A DNA stretch of 7,265 bases from Candidatus Zhuqueibacterota bacterium (GTDB lineage: Bacteria; Zhuqueibacterota; Zhuqueibacteria; Zhuqueibacterales; Zhuqueibacteraceae): the NCBI GenBank assembly GCA_013361015.1, contig JABWAN010000262.1, positions 1 through 7,265 of the forward strand. The letters run 5' to 3'. This document shows positions 1-6,952 of this stretch, in pieces. The notes beneath the pieces are model-generated. The model had not been told where the DNA came from. It saw nothing but the letters and a program-made list of their open reading frames with translations, and made no database searches. A program made the translations under genes and the position numbers. The stretch's first letter is position 1. Each line of letters starts with the position of its first letter.

Positions 1-1
1 G

Positions 2-2653
2 GCCTGCTGGCTGCTTGTTCGCGAAAACCACCGGCTGATCCTGTTTGGAGCTTATCCAGCGGAGTTACAGTGGCGCCCGCTCGGCGTTGTCATGTTGTAC
101 GCGGCCGGCATGGCGCTCGGATTATATCTCATGATAGCAGGTGTGCGTGAGCGGCTCACACTTTTCCTCTATGCGCATGTCGCCCTTTGCTTTGTCGGGC
201 TGATCTTTCTCCTGATTTCGATCCGGCGCGTCGGTCATCAAATCAGCATCGATAATCCAATCAATACCGCAGGCCGCTATTTACTGGTCTTTCTCTCGAT
301 CGCCGTTTGCATTCCGATCCTCGTCATCACTTATAGATTTGTCTTCGTCAGGCACGACGATCGCATTCACAATCCGCACGCCGCACCGAAAAGCATGGCC
401 GCAGAAGCAATGGGGGGCGAGCAAGGACCTTTTTATCCTTCCAGCGTTGCGACGACGACGCAGGATACCATTGCGACGGATTTCATGTTAACCCCGGAAA
501 CGTGCGGGGCGGCCGGCTGCCACCCCGACATCTATCGCCAATGGCAAAGTTCGGCGCATCGCTATTCGGATTACAGCAATCTCTGGTATCGCAAAGCAAT
601 TACGACCGCGGAGCTGCGCCTCGGCAACACCGCGACGAAGTGGTGTGCGGGATGCCATACCCCCGCAGTATTGTTGAACGGTGACATGCGCCTGCCCTCG
701 GCAGAACATTCACAATCACCCGCCGCGCATGCCGGTATCTCCTGCACGTTGTGTCACGGCATTGTCGATGTGCGCGGTACGATGGGGCAGGGTGGATTCA
801 TCAGCGAGCGGCCCAAGCTGTTTGACATGCTCGCCAGTAAAAATCCTACGATCAAGAATCTCTATGCGTGGTTCGTGCATCTTGATCCCAAGCCGCACCG
901 CGATACCTTCCGGCAGCCGTTTCATCGCAATGAAAACGGCGCGTTCTGTTCCTCCTGTCACAAGGCACATACGGACGTACCCCTCAATCAAGCGCGCTGG
1001 CTGCAAATCATGAATGATTACGACAGTTGGCAATCCGGAAACTTTGGGCAAGGTGACCGCGATTTTGCTTACATCGAAAAGAGAAAAAATTGCGTGGCTT
1101 GCCACATGCCTTTTGTGAATACGCAGGACGGGAAAAGCTATTTTCGTGATCATCGTTTTCTCGGGGCGAATACCTTGCTGCCAAGTATCAACGCTGATTC
1201 CACACACTTGCAAGCCACCATTGATTATTTGCGTGACCACCGCCTCACACTGGATCTCTTCGCATTGAGTTTGGCGCCCGTGCGCGAAGCGCCGGCGCCT
1301 CCTGTCAGCGCCGTTCGCGAGGATAGTGCGCAAGTCGCCACCGTGCTCATGAGCAGTGACATCAACACCACGCAGGCGGTCTTTGCCATGGACTCGGCGG
1401 TGGTGCCGTTGGCGGGTCCAACGCCTCGACTTAAACGCGGCCAATCCTTCCGCCTCGATGTGGTCGTGCGTTCGCGCGACATTGGCCACAATTTTCCCGC
1501 GGGCGCTGCGGACATGGCGCAAGCCTGGCTTGAGCTAAAGATGGTTGATGAAAACGGCAAAGTCATTTTTTGGAGCGGCGCAACGCGCGGCACGGAGGTC
1601 GATCCGCAAGCGCATTTTTACGGCGTTGAAATGGTGGACAGTACCGGCCGGCGCACTGTTCATGAGCGCAGTTGGGAGGCGCGCGTCGCTTCGTTCAGCA
1701 ACTTGCTCCCACCCAATAGTGCGGAGGTCGTGCGCTATCGCGCGCAGATTCCGGAAGATTGCGGCGAGCTTGTTACAGTGGAAGCCCGGCTGCACTATCG
1801 CAAATATCATCCGTCTCATTTGGAATGGTTGCAAGACCCCGACCTGCAACCCATGCTCGGCAACGCACGCAAGCGCTCCGCGCTTGGCGACATGCAAGTT
1901 CCGGCCGTGGAAATGGCTTACGCAAAAGCTAGCCTTTTGATTGGAGCAAGCGACAATCACACCGGCGCAAACGATACGGCGAACGCTGCGATGACCGCGG
2001 AGCGGTGGCAAAATTACGGCATCGGCTTGTTGCGGCAAAATGAATTGGCGGCAGCAGAGCACGCTTTCACGCAAGCGCTGCGGCTCGCGCCCGACGATGA
2101 CTATCTTGCAATCAATCTAGGCCTCATTCAGCTTCGCACCGGGCGCGTGCGTGAAGCCCGAGCTGCCTTCGAAGCGGCCGTGCAGAAAGCGGACGAGTCC
2201 GGGCGCGCGCATTACTACCTCGGCATGGCGCTCAAAGCCGCGGGTGATTATCGCAAAGCGCTCAATCACGTGAAACGCGCTTCTGAATTGGCGCGTCGCG
2301 ACCGCGAATTCCGCATTGAGATCGGCCGGCTTTACCATCTTCTCGGCGATTATGAACGCGCTATCCGCTCTTTCAAGCGTGCACTGCGCATCGACCCCGA
2401 GGCGCCGGCGGTTTATCACGAGATGATGAAGACGTATCTCGCCAAAGGCGACAGCAAAAGCGCGGCGCGTGTCGAGCAACTCTATCGTCGCTTCACCAAG
2501 GATGAGCAGATGCGCGCCATGGAGAAAGAATTTCGTCCGCAGATTTTGGATGCCCCACCGCAAACGTATCACGAGCATGATTCGATTGACCCAAGCTGGC
2601 TGAAGCCGAAAGAAGAGTCCACGAATGGCTACTCGTCCTCGCTGGAACGTTGA
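2..2653 (+). CDS. Membrane-anchored pentahaem cytochrome c with C-terminal TPR repeats (5'-truncated)
   Basis: The frame is open to the window edge and no Shine-Dalgarno sequence precedes the first ATG at 92, so the gene very likely starts upstream. Residues are counted from that Met. Hydrophobic segments lie at about 1-18, 22-44 and 62-84. Haem-attachment motifs follow: C138-x4-C143-H144, then CXXCH at 185-189, 218-222, 286-290 and 334-338. The first is followed by a Q-W-x-S-S-A-H stretch typical of cytochrome c554-like multihaem proteins. A Pro/Ala-rich linker (about 396-406) leads to a beta-rich domain with GHNFPAG at 465-471, where His466 could be a distal haem ligand. About five TPRs occupy 636-803. 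Known for the class: covalent c-haems are attached outside the cytoplasmic membrane, so the haem and TPR parts should face the periplasm or exterior, anchored by the N-terminal helices. The likely role is electron transfer; the redox partner or substrate is unknown. The TPRs suggest docking to other proteins. Confidence 0.88.
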   Translation, partial: ACWLLVRENHRLILFGAYPAELQWRPLGVVMLYAAGMALGLYLMIAGVRERLTLFLYAHVALCFVGLIFLLISIRRVGHQISIDNPINTAGRYLLVFLSIAVCIPILVITYRFVFVRHDDRIHNPHAAPKSMAAEAMGGEQGPFYPSSVATTTQDTIATDFMLTPETCGAAGCHPDIYRQWQSSAHRYSDYSNLWYRKAITTAELRLGNTATKWCAGCHTPAVLLNGDMRLPSAEHSQSPAAHAGISCTLCHGIVDVRGTMGQGGFISERPKLFDMLASKNPTIKNLYAWFVHLDPKPHRDTFRQPFHRNENGAFCSSCHKAHTDVPLNQARWLQIMNDYDSWQSGNFGQGDRDFAYIEKRKNCVACHMPFVNTQDGKSYFRDHRFLGANTLLPSINADSTHLQATIDYLRDHRLTLDLFALSLAPVREAPAPPVSAVREDSAQVATVLMSSDINTTQAVFAMDSAVVPLAGPTPRLKRGQSFRLDVVVRSRDIGHNFPAGAADMAQAWLELKMVDENGKVIFWSGATRGTEVDPQAHFYGVEMVDSTGRRTVHERSWEARVASFSNLLPPNSAEVVRYRAQIPEDCGELVTVEARLHYRKYHPSHLEWLQDPDLQPMLGNARKRSALGDMQVPAVEMAYAKASLLIGASDNHTGANDTANAAMTAERWQNYGIGLLRQNELAAAEHAFTQALRLAPDDDYLAINLGLIQLRTGRVREARAAFEAAVQKADESGRAHYYLGMALKAAGDYRKALNHVKRASELARRDREFRIEIGRLYHLLGDYERAIRSFKRALRIDPEAPAVYHEMMKTYLAKGDSKSAARVEQLYRRFTKDEQMRAMEKEFRPQILDAPPQTYHEHDSIDPSWLKPKEESTNGYSSSLER

Positions 2654-2658
2654 GTTAC

Positions 2659-2674
2659 GCGCGTGTTCGTGCGC
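2659..2674 (+). terminator. Weak hairpin just after the cytochrome stop codon
   Basis: GCGCG and TGCGC can pair (four Watson-Crick pairs plus one G-U) around a TGTTCG loop, six bases after the TGA stop. The following TTCAGCTTT is not a convincing T-tract, so Rho-independent termination here is only a possibility. The stem may also be chance in GC-rich DNA. Confidence 0.22.
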
Positions 2675-2770
2675 TTCAGCTTTGATCACCTCAAACGCTA
2701 GTACAAGACTGGCGGGTAACTATCCCGACGCGATCCCTCCCATGTGGGCACTGGTCTCGTCACTCTGTTG

Positions 2771-2778
2771 ATTTTGCA
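2771..2778 (+). repeat. 8-bp direct repeat ATTTTGCA, left copy
   Basis: This is an exact copy of the 8-mer at 2830-2837. The two copies bracket 51 bp made up almost entirely of the palindrome, as target-site duplications do around a miniature insertion. The last three bases also take part in the palindrome's stem. Confidence 0.5.
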
Positions 2779-2826
2779 GCGCAGTCCTTCTCCCGGTTTT
2801 GTTTACCGGTGAAAAGACTGCGTTGC
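2776..2826. repeat. Imperfect palindrome (21-position arms, 9-nt loop) upstream of the glycosyltransferase
   Basis: Arms 2776-2796 and 2806-2826 pair at 16 Watson-Crick positions plus two G-U wobbles, with three mismatches, around a TTTTGTTTA loop. The outer 11 positions are unbroken apart from one wobble, and the inner CCGG/CCGG closes the loop. No T-run follows, so it does not look like an intrinsic terminator. It ends about 10 nt before the probable ribosome binding site of the next gene. It could be an mRNA leader structure, a protein-binding dyad, or a tiny non-autonomous mobile element or REP-like sequence. Confidence 0.6.
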
Positions 2827-2829
2827 GCC

Positions 2830-2837
2830 ATTTTGCA
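2830..2837 (+). repeat. 8-bp direct repeat ATTTTGCA, right copy
   Basis: This is an exact copy of the 8-mer at 2771-2778. It lies immediately left of the palindrome-flanking boundary, and its last base is the first base of the probable ribosome binding site of the glycosyltransferase gene. Confidence 0.5.
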
Positions 2838-2842
2838 AAGGG
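2837..2842 (+). promoter_or_regulatory. Ribosome binding site supporting the GTG start at 2849
   Basis: AAAGGG lies six bases before GTG 2849. This supports the non-ATG start of the glycosyltransferase, which has no in-frame ATG before residue 37. Confidence 0.5.
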
Positions 2843-2848
2843 TTTGAG

Positions 2849-3850
2849 GTGAGTTTACCAAACACGTCGTCTGGAAAAAAGATTCTGTTTATCTCCTGGG
2901 CGGAGAATTGTAGCCGGAGCGACACCATCGCACGTTTGTTGGGCGGCGTTTCGAAAATGGTCTACGCGGTGAAATTCGGCAGCCGGCCTGCAACGGTGTG
3001 GTTGAAATACCTCGTGCAAATGCATATGACGTGGAAGTTGCTCAAGCGCGAGCGCCCCTCTGTTGTGTTGGTGATGGTGCCGCCGGTGTTTATTTGTGTT
3101 CCGGTTTATCTCTACTGCAAGATTTTTCGCGCCGGTTATATCACCGATACGCACACCGCCGCATTCACGATGTCGCGCTGGAAGCCGCTGCTCTTTCTCA
3201 ATGCCTGGTTCTATCGTCGTGCTTTGACGAATATCGTCACCAATGCCCATCTCGCGCGGCAAGTTGAAAACTGGAAAGCGCCGTTCATCGTGATTGGCGA
3301 TCTGCCGGTGCGTTTCGAAAAGATCAAAGCATTTCCTGTGAATGGCCGCTTCACGGTTGCGGTGATTTGCAGCTACAACCCCGACGAGCCGCTCGAGGAA
3401 ATTTGGCAAGCCGCGAGGGCATTGCCTCAAGTGGATTTTTTTGTGACCGGCAAAGTGAAGGATGCGCCGCCGCACTTGGTCAACAACAAACCGGAAAACG
3501 TGCGCTTGACGGATTTTCTCGCGCTTGATCTTTATGCCGGATTGGTGCGCGACAGCCACGCCGTGATGGTGCTCACCACGCGTGATCACACGATGCAGCG
3601 CGGCGCATATGAAGCGATGGCGCTGGGCACGCCGGTCATCACTTCCGACTGGCCGCTGCTGCGCGAAACGTTCAGCAAGGGCGCGCTCTTCGTCGACAAT
3701 ACTCCGCAGAGCATCGCGCAGGCCGTGCGTACGCTGCAAGCTTCCTGGCCGGAATACCAAGCCGCGATGCAAGCACAACGGCAAGAGCGTCATGAATTAT
3801 GGCGTGAAAAGGAAAAGGCGCTGCACACCGCGCTGGCGGCCGTGCAATGA
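2849..3850 (+). CDS. GT-B fold glycosyltransferase (GT4-like)
   Basis: The predicted product is a 333-residue cytoplasmic or membrane-associated transferase that moves a sugar from a nucleotide-sugar donor to a glycan or lipid-linked acceptor. The N-terminal half begins with a beta strand (KILFISWAE, 11-19) and holds a hydrophobic stretch (about 71-90), then an acceptor-side D-T-H-T-A-A-F segment at 100-106. The C-terminal half begins with FTVAVICSYNPDEP (168-181) and carries the donor-site signature QRGAYEAMALGTPVITSDW (250-268), followed by LRETF and VDNTPQSI, all typical of GT4-like enzymes. Glu255 corresponds to the second Glu of the EX7E motif; the first position is His247. The length is slightly short for GT4 but complete. 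No signal peptide is visible. The start is GTG with AAAGGG six bases upstream. It is the first gene of a three-gene cassette; the next start is 9 nt after its stop. Donor and acceptor are not predictable. Confidence 0.85.
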   Translation: MSLPNTSSGKKILFISWAENCSRSDTIARLLGGVSKMVYAVKFGSRPATVWLKYLVQMHMTWKLLKRERPSVVLVMVPPVFICVPVYLYCKIFRAGYITDTHTAAFTMSRWKPLLFLNAWFYRRALTNIVTNAHLARQVENWKAPFIVIGDLPVRFEKIKAFPVNGRFTVAVICSYNPDEPLEEIWQAARALPQVDFFVTGKVKDAPPHLVNNKPENVRLTDFLALDLYAGLVRDSHAVMVLTTRDHTMQRGAYEAMALGTPVITSDWPLLRETFSKGALFVDNTPQSIAQAVRTLQASWPEYQAAMQAQRQERHELWREKEKALHTALAAVQ

Positions 3851-3859
3851 AGTGGACTG

Positions 3860-5620
3860 ATGGCAAATTCTATGAATCCCGCTCCGCGCTTCGCGCAATT
3901 GCACAGAAGCCTCTCCGAGCCGCTGCGTTCGCTGCTCTTGAAGGACACGACTTTTGAGTTAACGGGAGCATGGAAGTTTTTTGCGCGGCTGGAACCCTCG
4001 CAAACGCTTTTGCTCTATATGCCCGGTTATAGCGCGCTCGCTTTGAGTTTGGCGCGTCACGTGGCGCGTGTCGACGTGATTGGACCGAATGCGGAAGAGG
4101 AAGCTCTGCTGGCGGAAATCGCTGCGGCGAAAGCGCTCACCAGCCTCAACGTAAAGCATTCCCTCGCGGAATTGTGCACGCCTTACGGCACCATCGTATT
4201 GCTGCCGCAGCATGCTGCGCCGGAGGACGCGCTGTTGCTGGAGTTGCTGGCGCACTTGGCGCAGCAAAGCGGCGCGGAGGAGTGGTGGGTCGTGGCGCGC
4301 GAAGTGCCGCGTTTGAAGCTCACCCGCCGCGGCAGAAATTTCTGGCAACGCTTGCGCACGCGCCAGGCGACCCGCGCGATGTCCTCCGATTTGCGTTTGC
4401 TCTTTGCGCCGAGCGCAACGGTGAAAGTTGCACAATTGCCGGAAGTGCTTGATGGGCGCTTGCCCGCTTTCCAGCACGAATTGCAGCTCGTGCCCGATTT
4501 CTCTTCGCCCAAATATGTTGCGCCGCCGTTTGCTTGGAAAAAGCAAAGCGGCGTTTTTGAAAATCTCCGCGCGCAGAAACCCACGCCGGCCGAACACACG
4601 CTGCTCGGTTTCAGCAACACGCGGGCGCGCTCATTCTTGGAGCGCTTGCTCGGCCACTTGAACCGCAATCGCACCGAGGCCTGGCAAATTGGACGGCAAT
4701 ATCGCGTGTTGCCCGGCGGCAAAGTCCAAATCGAGTTGCTCGCTGAGAATGCGCCAACGGCCGCGCTATTAAAATTACCATTGATTCCGCATGCGGCCGG
4801 ACGCATGCGCGAGAATGCAAATCATCTCGTGCGGCTCGCGCAAACAGAAGAATTGCGCGAGGAACAGCGTCGTCTTTTTCCACAAAGCCTGGCGGAGGGC
4901 ATTTTTGAAGGACAGGCTTTTTATCTCGAAACTTTTTTGAGCGGCCGCGCGCTGGAACAATTGCCCGCGGAACAAAGAAGCCCGCTCTTGTTTGAAAACG
5001 TCTTTGCGTTTTGGCTGGACGTGCAAAAGCGCATGGCGCGCACCGTGAAGATTACCGAACTCGTTTTTGGCAGTGTCTTCACGAACCTCGCGGAGCGCAT
5101 GCAAACCTGGCTCAAACTCGAAGCGCAAGAGCGCGAGTTATTGCAGCGCGTGGTGGCGTACTGGCAGGAAAGATTCGCCGGGCGCGAGCTGGGGCTTGGC
5201 ATCGTGCACGGCGATTTTTCCATCAAAAACATCTTGGTCGATCCCGGCGCACAACGCCTCACCGGCGTGATTGATTGGGATCTTGCAGATTTTTTCTCAG
5301 TCCCGCTTTTAGACGTGCTGCATTTTTTTGTGCGCCTGGATGCACGCTCGTTTCAAGAAGCACCGCCGATGATCGCGCTACGCTTGACGCAAACACCGGA
5401 GGGCATACACCGGGAATTTTTTTTGCGCGCGGTCGAGGTGCACGGCTATCACCCGGAGGATTGGCCCGGGCTCGTGATGTTGTACTGGCTGTTTCGCATG
5501 CGCGGATATCTTGGCTCGCCCAAGCAAACGGATGCCAAATTCCGGCGGCGACAGATTTCAGAAGTGCTGGCGCTGTTTGCACGCGAAATTTTATCACCTC
5601 GAGTTGGAGTCGTGGTTTGA
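3860..5620 (+). CDS. Two-domain protein with C-terminal APH-type phosphotransferase
   Basis: The predicted product has 586 residues. The C-terminal part (about 275-560) is an aminoglycoside-phosphotransferase/choline-kinase-like domain. It has a candidate ATP-binding lysine, Lys305, in the strand AALLKLP. The catalytic loop H450-G-D-F-S-I-K-N457 matches the family HGDxxxxN pattern, and I-D472-W-D474 supplies the metal-binding aspartate. Such enzymes transfer the ATP gamma-phosphate to a small-molecule hydroxyl; many family members are not resistance enzymes. The N-terminal part (about 30-220) is not recognised with certainty. The segment 48-120 alternates beta strands and helices like a degenerate SAM-methyltransferase (Rossmann) fold but lacks a clear glycine-rich loop. 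The first ATG (3860) is chosen; a second in-frame ATG at 3872 is possible, and neither has a strong Shine-Dalgarno sequence. It lies 9 nt after the glycosyltransferase and overlaps the next gene, so translational coupling is likely. It may phosphorylate a sugar or lipid precursor of the glycan (inference). Confidence 0.8.
   Translation: MANSMNPAPRFAQLHRSLSEPLRSLLLKDTTFELTGAWKFFARLEPSQTLLLYMPGYSALALSLARHVARVDVIGPNAEEEALLAEIAAAKALTSLNVKHSLAELCTPYGTIVLLPQHAAPEDALLLELLAHLAQQSGAEEWWVVAREVPRLKLTRRGRNFWQRLRTRQATRAMSSDLRLLFAPSATVKVAQLPEVLDGRLPAFQHELQLVPDFSSPKYVAPPFAWKKQSGVFENLRAQKPTPAEHTLLGFSNTRARSFLERLLGHLNRNRTEAWQIGRQYRVLPGGKVQIELLAENAPTAALLKLPLIPHAAGRMRENANHLVRLAQTEELREEQRRLFPQSLAEGIFEGQAFYLETFLSGRALEQLPAEQRSPLLFENVFAFWLDVQKRMARTVKITELVFGSVFTNLAERMQTWLKLEAQERELLQRVVAYWQERFAGRELGLGIVHGDFSIKNILVDPGAQRLTGVIDWDLADFFSVPLLDVLHFFVRLDARSFQEAPPMIALRLTQTPEGIHREFFLRAVEVHGYHPEDWPGLVMLYWLFRMRGYLGSPKQTDAKFRRRQISEVLALFAREILSPRVGVVV
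5606..5609 (+). promoter_or_regulatory. Shine-Dalgarno GGAG selecting the TTG start at 5617
   Basis: GGAG lies inside the 3' end of the preceding gene, seven bases before TTG 5617. This is ideal spacing and supports a start that overlaps the upstream TGA. Confidence 0.6.
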
Positions 5621-6951
5621 AGACCGCCCTGTTCCCTGCGCTGCTCAACGCACTGTCAGACCGTGGGATTCCGTATGTGTTGTTGCGTGATCATCCCGAA
5701 ACCCCTGCCATTCGCGATTTGGATCTCTTGCTCGATCGCTCCCGCCTTGCGGAGTTTTTGCGGATCGCCGCGCAACAAGGATTCCAACTGCTCAAGTCCG
5801 GCCGCTTAAATCCCGGCAAGAAGGTCTTGCTCTTGTGGAATGATCGCGGGCCGCACCTCATCGACTTGCACGAGCGCTTGATCTATCACGGTTATGAGTA
5901 CATGGATGCAACCCTCGTGCTCAGCCGTCGTCGCCGCGAGGGCGGATACTATCATCTTAGCCTCGAAGATGAGCTGTTGACCTTGTTTCTGCACAATGTG
6001 CTCGGCAAAGCGGAAATTCAAGCCAAGCATCGTGATCGTCTGTTTGCGCTGTTCGAGGCGCGGCTGGATGAAAACTACATCGCGGAGCATTTGCGCCGTT
6101 TCGGCATTGCGGAGATTTTCGCCGAAGCCCGGCGCGAGTTTGTGACTTTGGCGCGGGACATTACGCTCGTGGAAAAGTATCGTCGCCGCATTTTGGGGCG
6201 GCTTCAACATCACCCCAAAATGAACGCCGTGCGCCAGTTTCAAATTCGCGTGCGAGAACGCCTGGAAAAATGGATCGGCGGAAAGCGCGGCGCACTCATA
6301 GCTTTTATCGGGCCGGACGGCTGCGGCAAGAGCGCGATCACAACTGCGTTGCATGAAGAATTCCGCCGCGCGACGATTGCGACCGACGTGGTTTATCTCG
6401 GCCCATGGGGCCAGCATCGTTTGCCGTTGCACGACATCATGCGCAAGCTCAACATCAAGCCCTATAGCCCGAAAGAGAAAAGCGGTACGGCCGCCGCGGG
6501 GCATTTGAATGCGATGCGGCGCTTTGTGTATTTCTGCAAAGGCACGGTGTTCTACTTGTTGCTCGCAGTGGAATTGTGGTTCCGCTATTACGCCCTGGCA
6601 CTGCCGCGATTGCGGCGCGGCCGCATCGTGCTCGCCGATCGCTATATCTACGATCTCATGATCGGCTACAAAAACCGGCCGCTGCATTCGCATCAACGCT
6701 TGCGCCGGTGGCTCTGCCGGCGCTATCCCAAGCCGGATCTTGCCATACTTTTGGATGCCGCGCCCGAAGTGATTTATCAGCGCAAGCCGCAATTCGAGGT
6801 GAGCCAGCTCGATGACATCCGCCGCCGGTATCATGAGCTGCGCCAGACTTTTGATCTGCAAACGTTGGATACGAGTGTGAGCGTGGAAACGACGAGGGAG
6901 GATTTCAAGCAGAGGTTTCTGGCGAGAGTGCTGCGGGTACTAAAACCGTAA
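5617..6951 (+). CDS. Fusion of nucleotidyltransferase domain and thymidylate-kinase-like P-loop kinase
   Basis: The predicted product has 444 residues from TTG 5617. The frame stays open upstream to an ATG at 5275, but that extension lies inside the APH-kinase gene and is low-complexity and Arg/Ala-rich, so I treat it as a shadow. The N-terminal domain (about 1-180) resembles the NTP_transf_5-type nucleotidyltransferases: YVLLRDHPE, then R33-D34-L-D36-LLLD, then LIDLHERL with Asp83 as a candidate third metal ligand. The C-terminal domain (about 226-444) has a Walker A loop G232-PDGCG-K238-S239, a YLGPWG strand end (260-265), LADRY at 339-343 matching the DR motif of dTMP kinases, and KPDLAILLDAAPEVIYQRK (372-390), typical of the TMK family. 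As inference, it is probably not the housekeeping thymidylate kinase, because of the fusion and its neighbours; such fusions occur near polysaccharide genes and their substrate is unknown. Its start overlaps the previous stop (TTGA), so its translation is probably coupled. Confidence 0.82.
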   Translation: MKTALFPALLNALSDRGIPYVLLRDHPETPAIRDLDLLLDRSRLAEFLRIAAQQGFQLLKSGRLNPGKKVLLLWNDRGPHLIDLHERLIYHGYEYMDATLVLSRRRREGGYYHLSLEDELLTLFLHNVLGKAEIQAKHRDRLFALFEARLDENYIAEHLRRFGIAEIFAEARREFVTLARDITLVEKYRRRILGRLQHHPKMNAVRQFQIRVRERLEKWIGGKRGALIAFIGPDGCGKSAITTALHEEFRRATIATDVVYLGPWGQHRLPLHDIMRKLNIKPYSPKEKSGTAAAGHLNAMRRFVYFCKGTVFYLLLAVELWFRYYALALPRLRRGRIVLADRYIYDLMIGYKNRPLHSHQRLRRWLCRRYPKPDLAILLDAAPEVIYQRKPQFEVSQLDDIRRRYHELRQTFDLQTLDTSVSVETTREDFKQRFLARVLRVLKP

Positions 6952-6952
6952 G

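Larger units (their letters stand above)
2654..2848. other. Intergenic spacer between cytochrome and glycosyltransferase cassette
   Basis: This 195-bp spacer shows no convincing gene. It separates the cytochrome from the tightly packed cassette, so the cassette probably has its own promoter here, although I see no clear -35/-10 pair. The left end has a weak GC-rich hairpin. The right end has a strong imperfect palindrome bracketed by 8-bp direct repeats. Both are listed separately. Confidence 0.6.

Noticed and set aside
2..110. Resemblance of the upstream residues (LFGAYPAELQWRP) to a segment of polar amino acid ABC transporter permeases
   Set aside because: Only a short hydrophobic stretch with a few matching residues is visible, and the following protein is a cytochrome. 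This is not enough to support a fusion.
1288..1300. Short GC-rich palindrome GCGCCGGCGC within the cytochrome linker
   Set aside because: It lies in a coding stretch for Ala/Pro and is expected by chance at this base composition.
716..1522. 268-residue antisense reading frame opposite the cytochrome haem region
   Set aside because: The sense frame carries haem motifs throughout. The antisense translation has no domain-like features.
2855..3793. 312-residue antisense reading frame opposite the glycosyltransferase gene
   Set aside because: It is Arg/His-rich with no recognisable motif. The sense strand encodes a convincing GT-B enzyme.
5275..5616. In-frame upstream extension of the kinase-fusion gene starting at ATG 5275
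   Set aside because: It lies entirely within the APH-kinase gene, across its conserved DWD region and C-terminus. Its composition is a featureless Arg/Ala/Gly mix, and a TTG with a well-placed GGAG exists at 5617.
5806..6861. 351-residue antisense reading frame opposite the kinase-fusion gene
   Set aside because: The plus-strand frame has clear Walker A, DR and nucleotidyltransferase motifs. The antisense product shows no domain and is a by-product of codon bias in GC-rich coding DNA.
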